Below are positions 32,797 through 45,419 of a stretch of 64,000 bases of DNA, piece after piece. The stretch is taken from contig JAESIW010000203.1 in assembly GCA_016802295.1 (NCBI GenBank), forward strand, positions 569,780 through 633,779. Direction: 5' to 3'. The first letter of the stretch is position 1. Each line of letters starts with the position of its first letter. Under the pieces are notes generated by a model. The model saw only the letters and a list, made by a program, of their open reading frames with translations. It ran no database searches and had not been told where the DNA came from. A program made the translations under genes and the position numbers. Source of the DNA: Brachionus rotundiformis. Taxonomy: Eukaryota; Rotifera; Eurotatoria; Ploima; Brachionidae.

Positions 32797-35700
32797 ATGG
32801 CTATGATCGAAAATGAATCAATCGAGGATGCTAGTAGCACTTGTCCACAAAACAATGCCAAAGCCACATCTGACACAAGTCAAAATGGCCAAGCGGTCGA
32901 TTTAAAACTCGGCCCGGACTTAACTCTGCTGACCAACACTGAGCCATCGCTGGCCAACAATTGCTTTTTTGCCTCATTCGAAACCGACTTTTGCACCAAA
33001 CAACCAAATAAGCTTTGCGATCTTATCGAAAGCCAGCATCACTTGAACTCGAACCTGCTCGATTTGAGCCTGTTCAATCGTTTGGCCTTGGAAACTAATC
33101 AGAATTTGCCATATGCCGACTTGAATCAATCACCAGAGCCCACGTGCTCATACTGTTCGCGTACCAGCGACTCAAAGCTGCTAAGCTTGGACTGTAACAT
33201 GCACAAGATATGCAACCAATGCCATGCCATAAGCAGTTCATCGTCAAGCCGCAAGAATTCAGAGCCTGGCACCAAGCTAAAAGCCGACTTTTCGGCCAAT
33301 ACCACCAACAGCGAGACCAGTGGCAGTATTGAGTCTTCGTCAGTGTCCTCTAGTGATGACAATTTTGAGCTGAGATTCGAACAATTGATTGGCATCAAAT
33401 GTAAGCTGTGCTCATTAATGGAACATGATTTGAACATGAATAAGCTGTTGTCTTCGTCTATGTCGTCATCACCGTCTAACTCGTGCCAATTGAACCGCAT
33501 GCTAAGCACCAAATCGAACACAATCACAGACGAAAGCCTATTTGACGAAAATATGACCAGCACCAATTTGAGCTCGAGCCAAAGCCACAATGATCAAATA
33601 TTCGATCTATTTTCCAACTCAAATTCTGTCATAGATGTGCTCAAACACTTGAGCATGGACCAAGACGACTTTAATTTCTCATCACTAAATCAATTGACAC
33701 CGGTAAATAGTTTTCAATGTTTGAATCAAAATTATCCAAAGCCAAGCAACACACACAAGAATAGCAAGCAATCTTTTACCAATCTGGTATCCAATTTTAA
33801 CAATTTGGACCTAATGAATGCACCATTAAATCTGCCTCCTTATCTTAACAATTCGTCATCGTCCTCATCGTCATCCACATCGTCGGCATCGTCTACCTCA
33901 TCACAAACACTGGCAAATCAAAATTTCAACACTCTGGTTGACAACTGGTCGCTTAACTTGAAAAATTGCCAATCGTGTATGGAAAAACCAGAATCGATTT
34001 GCTACTGTTTGGACTGCAAGGAGCGACTGTGTCGGAACTGCTATCTGGCTCATCAGCGAGTTCGCTTGACCAAAGAGCATAGGATTCAATTCTTGGATAT
34101 GAACAATAATATGGACAGCTTTTTGCTTTCGAACCATTTGATGCCACATGGTTCTATTGACGCTCAGAAAAACATTTTGGAAAAAAATCTTAGCTCAAAC
34201 AATTTAGGCTGCTTTTCTTCGGCTCACACGCCTTCATCCAGCTCCAATCGTGTGCCTCTCATGACCAATTCGCCTGATCTATCGCTAAACCAAAGTGTAA
34301 GTTTGCATTAATCAATGGTCCATAATTCCCTAATTAACTAAACAAAAAGAAAACATTTAAGTCAAATTCATGATTTTAAATTTTGCAAAATAAAACCTGA
34401 TTTTAATAATTTTAATTAAATAATTGTGCCATTTATTTATTGTTACTAATTAAACAAATATTCATTGAATGACTTTTTTTTTTAATTTATATTTTAAATT
34501 TTAATGACATTTAAGTATGGAAAAACTTTTAAAAATGATAAAAAGACTTATTGCTATTTTGTTAAATGATATATAGAAATAGAATGAAAATTAAACTTAT
34601 CTGTTCAGGATGTGGTTTTTAATTATTCAAAATTATTTTTATTTTTTTCCATTATCAATATTGTCAATTTAATCAAGTTTATTATTTTTGTTTAAATTTA
34701 GATCAAAATGCCGATATATCATATATTTACTGTCATTACTGTTTATAAGATATTTTTGTTTAAATGATTTTTAAATTTTGAAAAGATAACAAAATATGAA
34801 AATTTATTATTTTGTTTCAAAGTCAATCAAATACATAAGTTTCTATATTTTAGTTATTATTCTTATAAATTGTTCATTCAAATTAATTTTTTTCATAAGA
34901 TATCTTGATCAAATAGAAAAATTGCCTTTTATTTTGTTTCTAAATTAAATCGCTTTTTTTCCAATCGAGAACTATCTATCAAAAATTAATAAAATTTTAT
35001 TTAACTTTTTATTGCGTAAATACTAATCAATAATGTAGAATTTTTTAATTAAATGTTTATTTTTATTTTTAAATTTTTTGCCAATTTTTTACCCTAAATA
35101 TTCCAAAACGAATAATTATCGATTTTTATTCTCTAATTTTTAATTTTTTTCTCAATTAGTTTTAATTAACCTTGTTTATTAATAGCCATCCATTGGAGTA
35201 AACTGCTTGCTACAACAGTCTCCAATCAGCCAGACAGGTTCAAAACTAGGTCCCACTGGATCAAACTACGACCAAATTCAATTAGGCAATCAGAACAATC
35301 TGGTTCTACAAGTGATGTCAATGATGAACCATTTGAAGGCATCAGAGTTGGACTTTACGCCTTTGCTAAATAGCAGCTTGCTTGATTTTAATGGCAGCAA
35401 TACTGGCACACTAATTACCAATTCAAGTCTGGGCTCGATCAAGTGTTCACAGCATCCAAGCGAAATTTGCAATTTATTTTGCAATAAGTGCCAGAAAATT
35501 CTGTGCACCGAATGCTCGATGCACTTGCATCGTCAGCATGCCAAAGTTAGCCTAGTAGAGGCGGTAAATGAGGCCAAGCTCTCCACAGAAAATCTTATCA
35601 ACGAGTCCACTCAAATCATTGACGTTTTCAAGGACAGTCTGACCAAGTCGATTCAGATGGTTGGTCGAATTCAAACAAAAGCAGAAACAGTGTCATGCGA

Positions 35701-37288
35701 AATAAGCAAGACCCATATTCAGCATCTAAAGGCGCTTGAGCAGCGCAAAAAAGTCCTACTTGAAAATTTGGAAAAAATTCAAACTGCCAAAATAAATGCA
35801 CTTAATAAACAAATTGGTGACATAAAAAAAGTTTACTCGAACATAGACGAATCTGTCAAAGAAGTAAAGACAAAAATAAAACAACTACCATCTTCTCAGT
35901 CAAGCTTGTACCAGGAACATCACATACAACTATTGTTCGAGTGTAAACAAAAACTAATCAAAGAAATACAGACACTTAAGCAATTTCATTCAAATAATTA
36001 TCATCGATTGTTGCCACTATTTCAGCCTTGTGAAACAGACGAGCTTTTTTTCACAGCTCCGGACCCGGCTCTGCACAATGCCATAGCTCAAATGGGATTT
36101 TTGACCAGCACTGCTTACGGTCCCAATTGCATTGCATATGGCGATGGACTCGCCCATGGACTTAAGACAAAAATATCCTCTTTTATCATTCAAACCAAAG
36201 ATCATCTTGGTGAATTGAGATGCATTGGTGGAGACTCGGTCAATGTGCTCATACAAGGACCAGACAATCATTTGTATTGTGTAGATGTGGTCGACAAACA
36301 AAATGGTACTTATTTGGTCAACTATTGTCCACCATTGGATGGCATTTATATTATATCAGTTTTGGTAAATGGAAGTCACATTCAAAGTAGTCCATTTACA
36401 ATTCAAGTTAAATCTGGTCGTAGCTACAACAATATTGGTAAAACAATATTCATGATTGATGGTGGCGGAGAGGGAAATGAAGATGGTCAATTTTGTAGAC
36501 CTTGGGGCGTTTGTTGTGACTCATATGGCAATATTATAATCGCTGACCGATCAAATAACAGAATTCAAATTTTTGATAGTAGAGGCAAATTTTTGCGCAA
36601 ATTTGGTTCTTATGGTACACGAGCTGGTCAATTTGATAGACCTGCCGGTGTGGCATTTGACAGCAAATTGAATAGGATTATTGTGACAGACAAAGACAAC
36701 CATCGTATTCAGGTGTTTCAGCATGATGGTACTTTTTTGTTCAAATTTGGCGAAAAAGGCAGCAAACCAGGACCATACTTTAACTATCCATGGGATGTAG
36801 CTGTTTCAGGCGAGTCCAATATTTTGATTTCAGACACAAGAAATCATCGCATTCAACTGTTTAATTTAAATGGACAATATTTGAACAAATATGGATTTGA
36901 TGGTCCTTTATGGAAGCAGTTCGACTCACCACGAGGTGTAGCATTCAATGCTCAAAACCAGATCATAGTCACAGATTTTAACAATCACAGATTGCTGGTC
37001 ATTAACCCTGACTTTCAGACAGCCAAATTTCTGGGCAGTGAAGGCAACGGAAACGGCCAATTTCTGAGACCACAAGGCTGCGCAGTTGACCACGAGGGAA
37101 ACATAATCGTGGCTGATAGTAGAAATTACCGCATTCAAATATTTTCTCCCAATGGATTGTTCAAGTGCAAATTTGGCACGCAAGGAACTGGAGCGGACCA
37201 AATGGACAGACCGTCAGGTGTATGCATTACTCCCGAAGGTCATATACTGGTAGTCGATTTTGGAAATCATCGTGTTCTAGCTTTTTGA
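32797..37288 (+). CDS. TRIM71: LIN-41/TRIM71-type TRIM-NHL protein, 1200 aa
   Basis: RNA-binding ubiquitin-ligase-type regulator of developmental timing and stem-cell state. Exons 32797-34296 and 35186-37288, with an 889-nt intron starting GTAAGT. Domain order: RING with C117, C120, C133, H136, C139, C142, then C202 and C205 after a ~60-residue Ser-rich insert; B-box 1 (391-431); B-box 2 (587-622); coiled coil (about 625-760); filamin/Ig domain (about 788-905); six NHL repeats to the C-terminus (about 925-1200, each with a DxxNxRIQ/V-like strand). A split RING plus two B-boxes plus filamin plus six NHL is the LIN-41/TRIM71 signature; Brat lacks the RING. The poly-Ser and Asn-rich linkers are lineage features. 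Confidence 0.95.
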
Positions 37289-38399
37289 CCAGTGCACTAT
37301 CAAAATTGAATCTGTTTAATGTTTAATTTAACAAAAAATCAAAAATAGCTCTATTTATTAAGGACTGTATGTTTATTATTATTATTAGATTAATTAATTT
37401 ACTATTTAGGAAGCAGTTCTTTAAATTTTAAGCCTCAGGTAATTTTGTTAGGATAAAAAAAAAACATTTTTTTCCCTCACTGGATGTCAATGTGCTATCA
37501 ATTGGAAAAAAGCAGACACATTCATTAAAGGAAAAATTAAAATAAAAATAAAAAAAAAAAGACAATCATCTAATGATATAAAAGCGTTTGGCAACAGGTT
37601 TATATCTAACTTTATGCTCGGTCTAAGAAGCGAAATTTTAAAAAGTTTTAAACTTGTAGTGAAACTTGTTCGCTTCGTAGATAAAATAAGAAAAGCTAAT
37701 TTAATTAAATAATTTTTTACCTCATTAAATAAATACCCATTTTTTCGTTTTTTTTTTAAATTAAATTTTTTAGTTAATTGTTTATAAAAAAAAATTTTAA
37801 ATTGTACCTCTTTTCAACACTACCCTCTATATATTTCAGGAATTTAAGAAAAATTATTTTTTTGAAACTCAAAGCCAAGTTGCTTAATTTGTTATAATTG
37901 TATTAGTTATTAATATTTTATATAATATATATCTTTATTCATTTAGACAATTTTTTTAGCAAATGTTTCACAATTCTCTTCTCTATTAGTTTTTTAATTA
38001 TTATTATTACCTCAATAGAATTTTTTTAAATTCCAATTTTCAATGAAAATTTTTTATCTAATTTTATTAAATTTTTCTTTTTTTTTTGAATCAATAAAGC
38101 GTTTTTGAATATTTTTTTTTTGAAAGACAAGTAGAGTCCTGTGATGTTTTGGCATTTTTTTTGAAAATTTATCACTAGCCGGTTTAATCTATTAGAACAT
38201 TTAGTGATTTTTTTATTTTTCTAATAAAATTTTTTAAATTAATTTAAAAGGTTTCTAAATTTTGATAATAATATACTTAAAAGTTGAATTATTTTCTTTT
38301 ATTCATAAATTTGGACTCAATCATACAATCAAACTTAATAACAATTTCATCTGTATAATTATTTTTTTTGTTAACTTTTTAGAAAAAAATTTATTTTAA
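37289..38399. other. 3' flank of LIN-41, convergent with RPP40
   Basis: About 1.1 kb without coding signal. It holds the let-7-type sites, a hairpin with GAAGCGAA/TTCGCTTC arms (37627-37634 and 37669-37676), and AATAAA strings including one at about 38093. Confidence 0.5.
37718..38014 (+). promoter_or_regulatory. Candidate let-7 seed matches in LIN-41 3' flank
   Basis: TACCTCA (7mer-A1 complement of the let-7 seed) at 37718-37724 and 38008-38014, and the 6-mer TACCTC at 37805-37810, in a stretch that is otherwise very AT-rich. let-7 repression of lin-41/TRIM71 through 3' UTR sites is established in nematodes and vertebrates. Whether the 3' UTR reaches 38014 is not shown. Confidence 0.5.
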
Positions 38400-39749
38400 C
38401 TATTTATTTTCATAAACAATAAAAATTTTCTTAAAATCTCTATAAACTATGTCATGTGTTGATTCATTTTGGTCAAATTTAAAACTAATTCCAACAAAAT
38501 TTTCCTCATTGGTTCGCATCTTTTGCTCAAGAGATGGGTCTAGCTTGATGAGACCAAGCGGCGAATCTCTAAATCCATGCACTTTTAAAATAACCCTTCC
38601 AGTCTCTTTATTATCATTTAAATCGTCAACTAAATATCTTTTACATAGACAATTTAATTAATAATCTGATTAAAAATGATCTTTACTTTAAATGGTTTTG
38701 AATGATGTCTTTCACTATTCGATTTGGAAAAAATCCTTTAATACGCAAAAAACTAATGTTGGTAATTTCAGTACCGATCTCTTCGAAATAGTTTTTTCTG
38801 TATGAATAAAATAATAATAGATATTAAATTTTTTTTTAAATATTACAAATCAATGCGATTAATTAGACATCCAAGTAAATTTTCGATTTCAGTCCAATCT
38901 TTTCCGTCAGCAATATTTTTAAACAAAATTTTTTGAATCAATTCACTAGGTCCAGTGGTAACTTGACAGTCCATTCGATTTAGACAGCTGAAAACTCTTT
39001 TTGTGCCAAAAATATCCTTTAGAGCTTTCTCAGGATCGTCACCAGAATCTTTGGTCATCCAGAAAGCAAAAAAAGATAGTTTTATTTTTTTCAAAATGTT
39101 TTTAAATAAATCAAAATCTTTGCTTTTCTTAACTTCAGCAATCAAAAGCTCTGTCTCTGAATATTTGATTAGTCTTACTGTTGGTAAGGGATATTTTTAA
39201 AAGTTTACCATATTTCTCATATCCAGTATATTTAATACTTTTTTTCACAAAATTAATTGGAATTCTGTCATACATTGATCGAGGAACGCTCAGAGTCAGC
39301 CTACCACTAGGTGTTAAACACGCACAGGTGTCGCAGTCCAATTTTGTGTTTAAAGAATATAAGTATAGATCTCCTTTATTTTAATTTAACAATAATTTAT
39401 TGCATTATTTCAAAGCTAATTTTACCATTATTCAAAAATTTATCAATGAAATTATCTGAAAGCAATTCAGATAAATTAATTTGTGACAAAAAATAATATT
39501 TTTTGAACAAATCTTTTATTTGATCAAAAACTTTTTCTTTATTCGGAACGATTATATCAACCTTTTGAGATAAAATAGAGTCAAATCTATTTTTTATGAT
39601 ATTTAAATAAATTGGTTTTTTTTATAAAATTTATCTTCTCATTGAAAAGCTATTTTTAAATTGTTTTTTTATCTTTTTAAATTTTCAATTTTTTTAAAAT
39701 CAAATTTACCAACCTGGTGACAAAACGAGTCTGTGAATAGATTACTCAT
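38400..39749 (-). CDS. RPP40: Ribonuclease P/MRP protein subunit p40 (RPP40), frame disturbed in exon 2
   Basis: Protein subunit of RNase P and MRP, which process tRNA and rRNA precursors. Six exons: 39749-39714, 39649-39427, 39373-39239, 39177-38847, 38797-38687, 38637-38400 (1074 nt; human protein 363 aa). Family landmarks are INLSELLSDNFIDKFLNNG, LTPSGRLTLSVPRSMYDRI, FFAFWMTKDSG and VHGFRDSPLGL. Splice phases agree throughout. Inside exon 2, however, the homologous reading moves out of frame at a six-base run (39590-39595) and back at another (39488-39493). The two shifts cancel, which points to homopolymer errors in the assembly rather than gene death, but a real mutation cannot be excluded. 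Identity by memory of the human protein. Confidence 0.8.
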
Positions 39750-40178
39750 ATTGTTCTATAATTAAAACAAATTCGTCTTATCTAAATTTTTAATTAAGTG
39801 AGGACAAATTACTTCCTTAAACTGGTATTTTAATAATAGCCAAAGATTAATTAATTTTTTATTGATTTTTTTAAATCAAAAGTTTAAATGTATATATACA
39901 AAAGAAAACATTTTTTATGGAAAATAATCTAGTTTAATCTTCCACAATGTCAAAATAAACAAAAATAAAAAATTAATTTACCAAATAGAACAAATCATCA
40001 AAAATTATTAAAATAAAAAAAATGAAGAATAGTATGAAGGTTTTTTTTTAATCCCCGATAATAATTTGACAGTTTAATTACCACATTATTTTAATAAAAT
40101 CTTAATAGAAACTAATTCTATTTTGAAAGCAGTAAGAAAACCATTTCCTAGTTGGTAATTCCAATTCTAACAAATAAA
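39750..40178. other. Intergenic, no gene seen
   Basis: About 430 bp between RPP40 start and syndecan stop; both genes are on the minus strand. Nothing recognised. Confidence 0.6.
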
Positions 40179-40853
40179 TTAAGCATAAAACTCTTTGGTG
40201 GGACAATTTCTGTAATCGTAAGCGTTCAAAGGTTTCTTGGTCTCTTCCAATGCATAGCTTCCTTCATCTTTCTTTTTCATGCGGTATACAATAAACATGA
40301 TTAGCAATATGGCGGTGAGTATGCCAATTATTGCTCCGCCGACTATTCCAGCCAAAATACCAGGCTTGATGATTATTTTCAAAAGTTTGGATCTTGAGGA
40401 CTCGTAAGCTTGTGGCTTATATGGCTGTTCGACCTTTTCTTCTTTATCTGTAAAATCGAATGAATTCAAGGGTGATTGGTTGTCGCCTTGGTAAAATTCT
40501 GAGTCAAAATCATCATCATAGTTATATTCATATGATTGTAAATAGGTGTCGTCCTTGTTCGGCTCCACTCGCTTATCAGAAATTAGATTATTTTTCACAA
40601 CCTGATTGCCAAAGAGAGAATTGGACTGATAGACTTGGTTAGGCTGATTGAAGGCTTGGTTCGGCTGGTAGTCCTTGTACAGCAGATCATCATAGTAACC
40701 GTAATAGCCAGAAGACTCTTCGTCATGCCAACTCATATGATGGTCTTCGTCTTGAGCAATTGGTTGCTGGCCTGAGACATTTATGACCACCAATGCCAGC
40801 GTGATGAACCAGAATTGCGCGCTTCTGCGCGGATTTACTCCACCAATGCTCAT
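40179..40853 (-). CDS. SDC: Syndecan, 224 aa
   Basis: Transmembrane heparan-sulfate proteoglycan co-receptor. Single exon. A hydrophobic signal segment lies at about 13-28 (FWFITLALVVINVSG). The acidic, Tyr/Asn/Gln-rich ectodomain has a glycosaminoglycan attachment site EESSG (Ser48-Gly49) flanked by acid residues. The transmembrane segment at 165-190 contains small-residue packing (GILAGIVGGAIIG). The cytoplasmic tail has the C1 block RMKKKDEGSY (191-200) and ends in the PDZ-binding C2 motif EFYA. The tail is nearly identical to the animal consensus. The ectodomain is short with one clear SG site. The N-terminus begins a few residues before the signal core; no better ATG is present. Confidence 0.95.
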   Translation of the reverse strand: MSIGGVNPRRSAQFWFITLALVVINVSGQQPIAQDEDHHMSWHDEESSGYYGYYDDLLYKDYQPNQAFNQPNQVYQSNSLFGNQVVKNNLISDKRVEPNKDDTYLQSYEYNYDDDFDSEFYQGDNQSPLNSFDFTDKEEKVEQPYKPQAYESSRSKLLKIIIKPGILAGIVGGAIIGILTAILLIMFIVYRMKKKDEGSYALEETKKPLNAYDYRNCPTKEFYA

Positions 40854-43800
40854 TTGTTTCCAAGATTAAGTTAAATTTAAAAAAAAAAAAGACAGACTAA
40901 AATTTTCTAAAATTTAATAAAAAATAATTAATTAATTAAAGATAAACCATTTTGGTTTCATGTATATGCTTAATTTTAAAATTGTTGATCTAAATATAAT
41001 TAAAATTTGCATATAAATTAGACATTATTATTATTAGTACTATTTGAAAAAAGTATTGTTATGCAATATGAAAAAATGATTATTTTTAATAGCAATAATT
41101 TCAATTCAAATATAACAAAAAAGCTCTATAGGAAAAAAATTGATATTATTCTTATGATAAAAATAAGGACTGAGCTTATTTTTTCGACCTAGATCGATTC
41201 ATATGCTTTTAATTAATCATAAAACGATTGATACAAAACAGCTTTTATGTTAAAAAAAAAACCAACATAAGACAAAATAATATTTTTTTGTTAAATTGTT
41301 TATCTTTTGAAATAATTTATATAGTTAAAATGAAAATCTTTTTTGGACATTTTTAAAACCAATCCTTGTTTTGGCAAATTTTATTAAAATTTATTCCAAA
41401 CAAACTTTTGAAAAAATTATGCTTAACAAAAATCTAAATTAAAATAATAAACATTTTGACATTAACAGTAAATCCTGTCTAAAAATATTAAGTTTTATTT
41501 TATAAATTTTATTAACATTTTTATCATCTATTTACCAGCAGTGTCTCTGCTCTTACACAAATGTCAACTTGTAATGGAATTGCATTGTCGTGGCGGACAA
41601 TCGAGAATATTTGAATTGTTAATTAACTAGCCAGTTTAATTATTTATTTTTTGTTGTAGACTGCTAATTGCTTGAGACAAATTGATTTTGTAAACCGCAA
41701 ATGACTACACAACTCAACACAAAATAATAACACCCATTTTCAATTTAAATCCTAGCCAGATATGGAAAAATATCGATTTGTTAATTTTGGTTTATGCTAA
41801 AAAATACATGTGCATATAATTTTTAGTTTATTTTCAGTTTATTACTAGGCCATTAGAGATAAATAACTTTTTTTTACCATTAGCATAAATAATATTATTT
41901 ATATTAGCACTGACCTCTTTATATGACTTACAAATAAACATAATTTATTTAGAGATATCTTAATTAGGGTCACGGACTTGGTCGAATACTTGAAAGGCCT
42001 GCTATAGATAAGCTTTTGTCAAAAAATGCTTAATTTAAAAAATAATTAAATATTCAACAGGATTTTAATTTTAATTTGATAAGAAATAAATTAAATATTT
42101 AAAATTTTTAGAACTAAAGTGACCGTGTCCGAATCTTTTTGATATCGACCATTTTTTTGTCCGAAATTTGAAATCTACCAAATTTTTAAAATGTATTTAA
42201 ATTTTAAATAAAGTTATGTTAAAATTTCATATTAGTATAATCAAAATAGATAAATGAATACATTTAGTTTATTACAAAACTTATAGATTATTTGGTTTCG
42301 CTTTTTTTAGGAGGTTTTTAAACCTAGACACCTGCTTTATAATTAAATAAGACACAAGTATGCTACTGTACTTGCGCCTACTCAATAAATAATCTTTCTT
42401 TTTTAAAAAAGATAACTCTGACATATAAAAAATACAATTCATTCACTTGTTTCCTTCAAATTAGATATATATATTTTAAATCCGACATATCCTAAATGTT
42501 ATTTTAATTCTCCAAAGATTAAAGTCTTAGGCAAATCCACTTGATTGTTTAAACAATGGTAGATATAATAAAGTAATATATAATAAAGATAGATTAAGAA
42601 ATATTCGATTTTTAGATTAATTATAAAGTCGGCATAAAAATGACTAAAAAAAATCTGCTATTTACTCAGTAAACATATTGTATTTTTAATTAGTTTAGTT
42701 GTTTCAATTTAAAGGTAAAAATGGTTCGATAAAAAAATATTTAAATCAGCTACCTTGGAATTTGGAATCGGCTACAATTGTGAGAACAAAATAAATATAG
42801 TTAACAATTATTTTTAAAAAAGTTATCTGATAATTTACAACTAGAAATGACAATATTAGTTAAATAATTTATTTTAAAAAGTACTCAATATATATATAAT
42901 CTAATAATAATATATTAAAAATAAAAACTTGTTTACATATTTTATGTCTCAATTGTGCTGTAAATTTATTTTTATTAATATTATGCTTTGGGGAGCACAT
43001 TTTTTGATCTTCAAATTTGCGCAATTCATGGTTGTTCTTTTACCAGCTTAGTCTCATCAGCCCTTAAATAACTTTCCAAGTCTATGACTGTCTTAATGAA
43101 ATTTTTGGCTTAATTCAGATTGACTATTAAATAGATAAATAGAAATATTGTTATTTTTTAAAATTTTTCTATTTTCAAATAAACTAAACAATAAGATAAG
43201 TATTTTATTGTTAGGTAGAAAAATCTCAAAATTGGATATAATTTAAATTTAATTTTAAAATTATCCAGTTTTTTCTATTGAGCATAATTTATATAATTAA
43301 TAAATATTAAATAAATATTTGATAAACAATTCGTATGGTTCGAAAAGAAAGGCATCATATGAGAGTTTCTGTCATCTAATATTTGTTAATATCAAGTGAT
43401 GCTATACTAAAAGATTAAAATACTATTTTTGGTGGATGGTACACTTGATAAACTATTTCCAAAACTTATCTTGAAAAATATTTTTCAACTTTGAATGATA
43501 TACATTTTTAAAAATTTAGATCTACAATTCTAATTTTTATCTATTTAGTTTTTAAATACGTTCCCAATCCTTGATTTCTTAATTACTACTTTCCTGTTCC
43601 TTAGTTTGACTTGACGTAAAAATAAATAAATAAATTAATGTTTAAGTAAAAGCTTATATCATTTGATTTAAATATTATGTTACTAAAAGGTACGAAATAT
43701 ATCTTTAAGAAAAATTTAAAAGCCCTATTATCAAAAATTTTGTCTAATCCTTTTTCTTAATATTACATGAGATATTTTCTAAGATAAAAAAGATTTATGT

Positions 43801-44390
43801 TTATTTATCTATTTAAACGCACACTTGAGAACAAATTTTTTGAAAAAGATTTTTTTATATTAAAAAAATTATGAATTATCATGCATTCAAAATAAATTAT
43901 AATATACATGATCATTATTGCTCAATTTAAAGATCTAAATTTATTTAAATTCTTAGTGAAAACTTTTTTTACAATCATGCAATTTGGTTTCTATTGATGC
44001 CTAATTAGATAAATTATACTTAATCATTGATTGGAAAAAAATAGAGCTTTAATTTGCCAGAAACAATACCGTTGTTTGAATATTTATTTTTAATTGAAAT
44101 AAAACTTTAATATGAATTAGTTAATAATTTATTTATATCTTGATATTTTTCTCCAATTCTTAATGTATAGTAACTCTATTATTTTACTTGTCTTCAATAT
44201 TCCATAATCTTGCCAAGAGAACAAATGCCGCTAGTAATATTAAATTAAATGAAGTATATATATTTTTTATCTTAAGATGATAATCGTCCAAAAAATCGAT
44301 TTAACAAGTAGTTGATCGATAAGTATTTTCATTAAATTCAAAACTGATTGAAAAGTTAAGTTAAATATTTTATTTAATTGCCTATTAAAA
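40854..44390. other. Intergenic, no gene seen
   Basis: About 3.5 kb of AT-rich DNA between divergent genes, with no frame of interest, RNA gene or obvious repeat. A CTCCAAAG or GTCTCTGCTC type stretch near 41530-41600 is a little GC-richer but not interpretable. Confidence 0.5.
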
Positions 44391-45419
44391 ATGCTCAGAA
44401 TTTTTTTTATCTATTTTAACTTGATTTTAATATTCACAATGCACCGGGCTATCATCGGAACTATTAAAAAACACTCGACAAACTTGAATACTATAAAGAG
44501 CTTAATCAAAGCTAAATATTCATCCAATATATCTAGCCAATATGAGCCAATTTTCCATGGTACGGAGGATACAAAAAATTTTAGAATATACTATCAACAT
44601 AACAATAAAATGATAAGTCCTTTCCATGATATACCTCTCTATGGTGACAAAAATGAAGAAATTTTTAACATGGTGGTAGAAATACCACGCCACAGTCACG
44701 CCAAAATGGAAATAAATAAAAAAGAACTTTTAAATCCCATTAGTCAAGATATAAAAAAAGACAAATTAAGATATATAAACAACATTTATCCTTATTATGG
44801 CTACATATGGAATTATGGAGCCTTTCCACAAACCTATGATGACCCTGAACACATTGATGAAACAACTGGATGCATTGGAGATAATGACCCATTGGATGTG
44901 ATCGAACTTGGAACCGCGAAACAGAATAGAGGTGCTGTGATACAGGTTAAGGTTTTGGGAGCCTTGGGACTTATAGACGAGGGAGAAGCAGACTGGAAAG
45001 TCTTGACCATCGATATTAAAGATGATCTAGCTTCAGAGTTAAATGATATTGAAGATGTTCAATCAAAGCTGCCCGGCCTTCTTGAAGCTACGAGAGATTG
45101 GTTTAAGCATTACAAAATTCCTACTGGAAAGCCAGCAAATAATTTTGCTTTGGATGGAAAGTTTTTTAACCGCGACTTTTCTCTCAAAGTAATCGAAAAG
45201 TCTTTCAAAGCTTGGTCCAATTTGGTCCAGCAAAAAGAAAATAAAAAAGCCATATCGTTAGTGAACACCAGTTTGGATAATTTGAACAGTGTTAGTGATA
45301 AGACTGCTCGCCAGAAATTGGAAAACAAACTTGAGAATTTGAAAAATGATTTGACCAAAAGTGAAAAAAATCTAGCAGAATTGGAAAAAATTTATTATAT
45401 TGATAGATCAAAGTACTAA
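44391..45419 (+). CDS. PPA2: Inorganic pyrophosphatase (family I, eukaryotic), possibly mitochondrial
   Basis: Hydrolyses pyrophosphate to phosphate. Single exon, 342 aa. Active-site residues are all present: AKMEI (Lys/Glu), KLRYI (Arg), NYGAFPQT, GDNDPLDVIELG (three metal aspartates), DEGEADWK and HYKIPTGK. The C-terminal ~65 residues diverge from the family and form a lysine/glutamate coiled coil. The first Met gives a hydrophobic start (MLRIFFIYFNLILIFT). A second Met at 44439 starts a basic, mitochondrial-presequence-like stretch (MHRAIIGTIKKHS), so the second start with import into mitochondria is plausible. Cytosolic PPA1 cannot be ruled out. Confidence 0.93.
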   Translation: MLRIFFIYFNLILIFTMHRAIIGTIKKHSTNLNTIKSLIKAKYSSNISSQYEPIFHGTEDTKNFRIYYQHNNKMISPFHDIPLYGDKNEEIFNMVVEIPRHSHAKMEINKKELLNPISQDIKKDKLRYINNIYPYYGYIWNYGAFPQTYDDPEHIDETTGCIGDNDPLDVIELGTAKQNRGAVIQVKVLGALGLIDEGEADWKVLTIDIKDDLASELNDIEDVQSKLPGLLEATRDWFKHYKIPTGKPANNFALDGKFFNRDFSLKVIEKSFKAWSNLVQQKENKKAISLVNTSLDNLNSVSDKTARQKLENKLENLKNDLTKSEKNLAELEKIYYIDRSKY

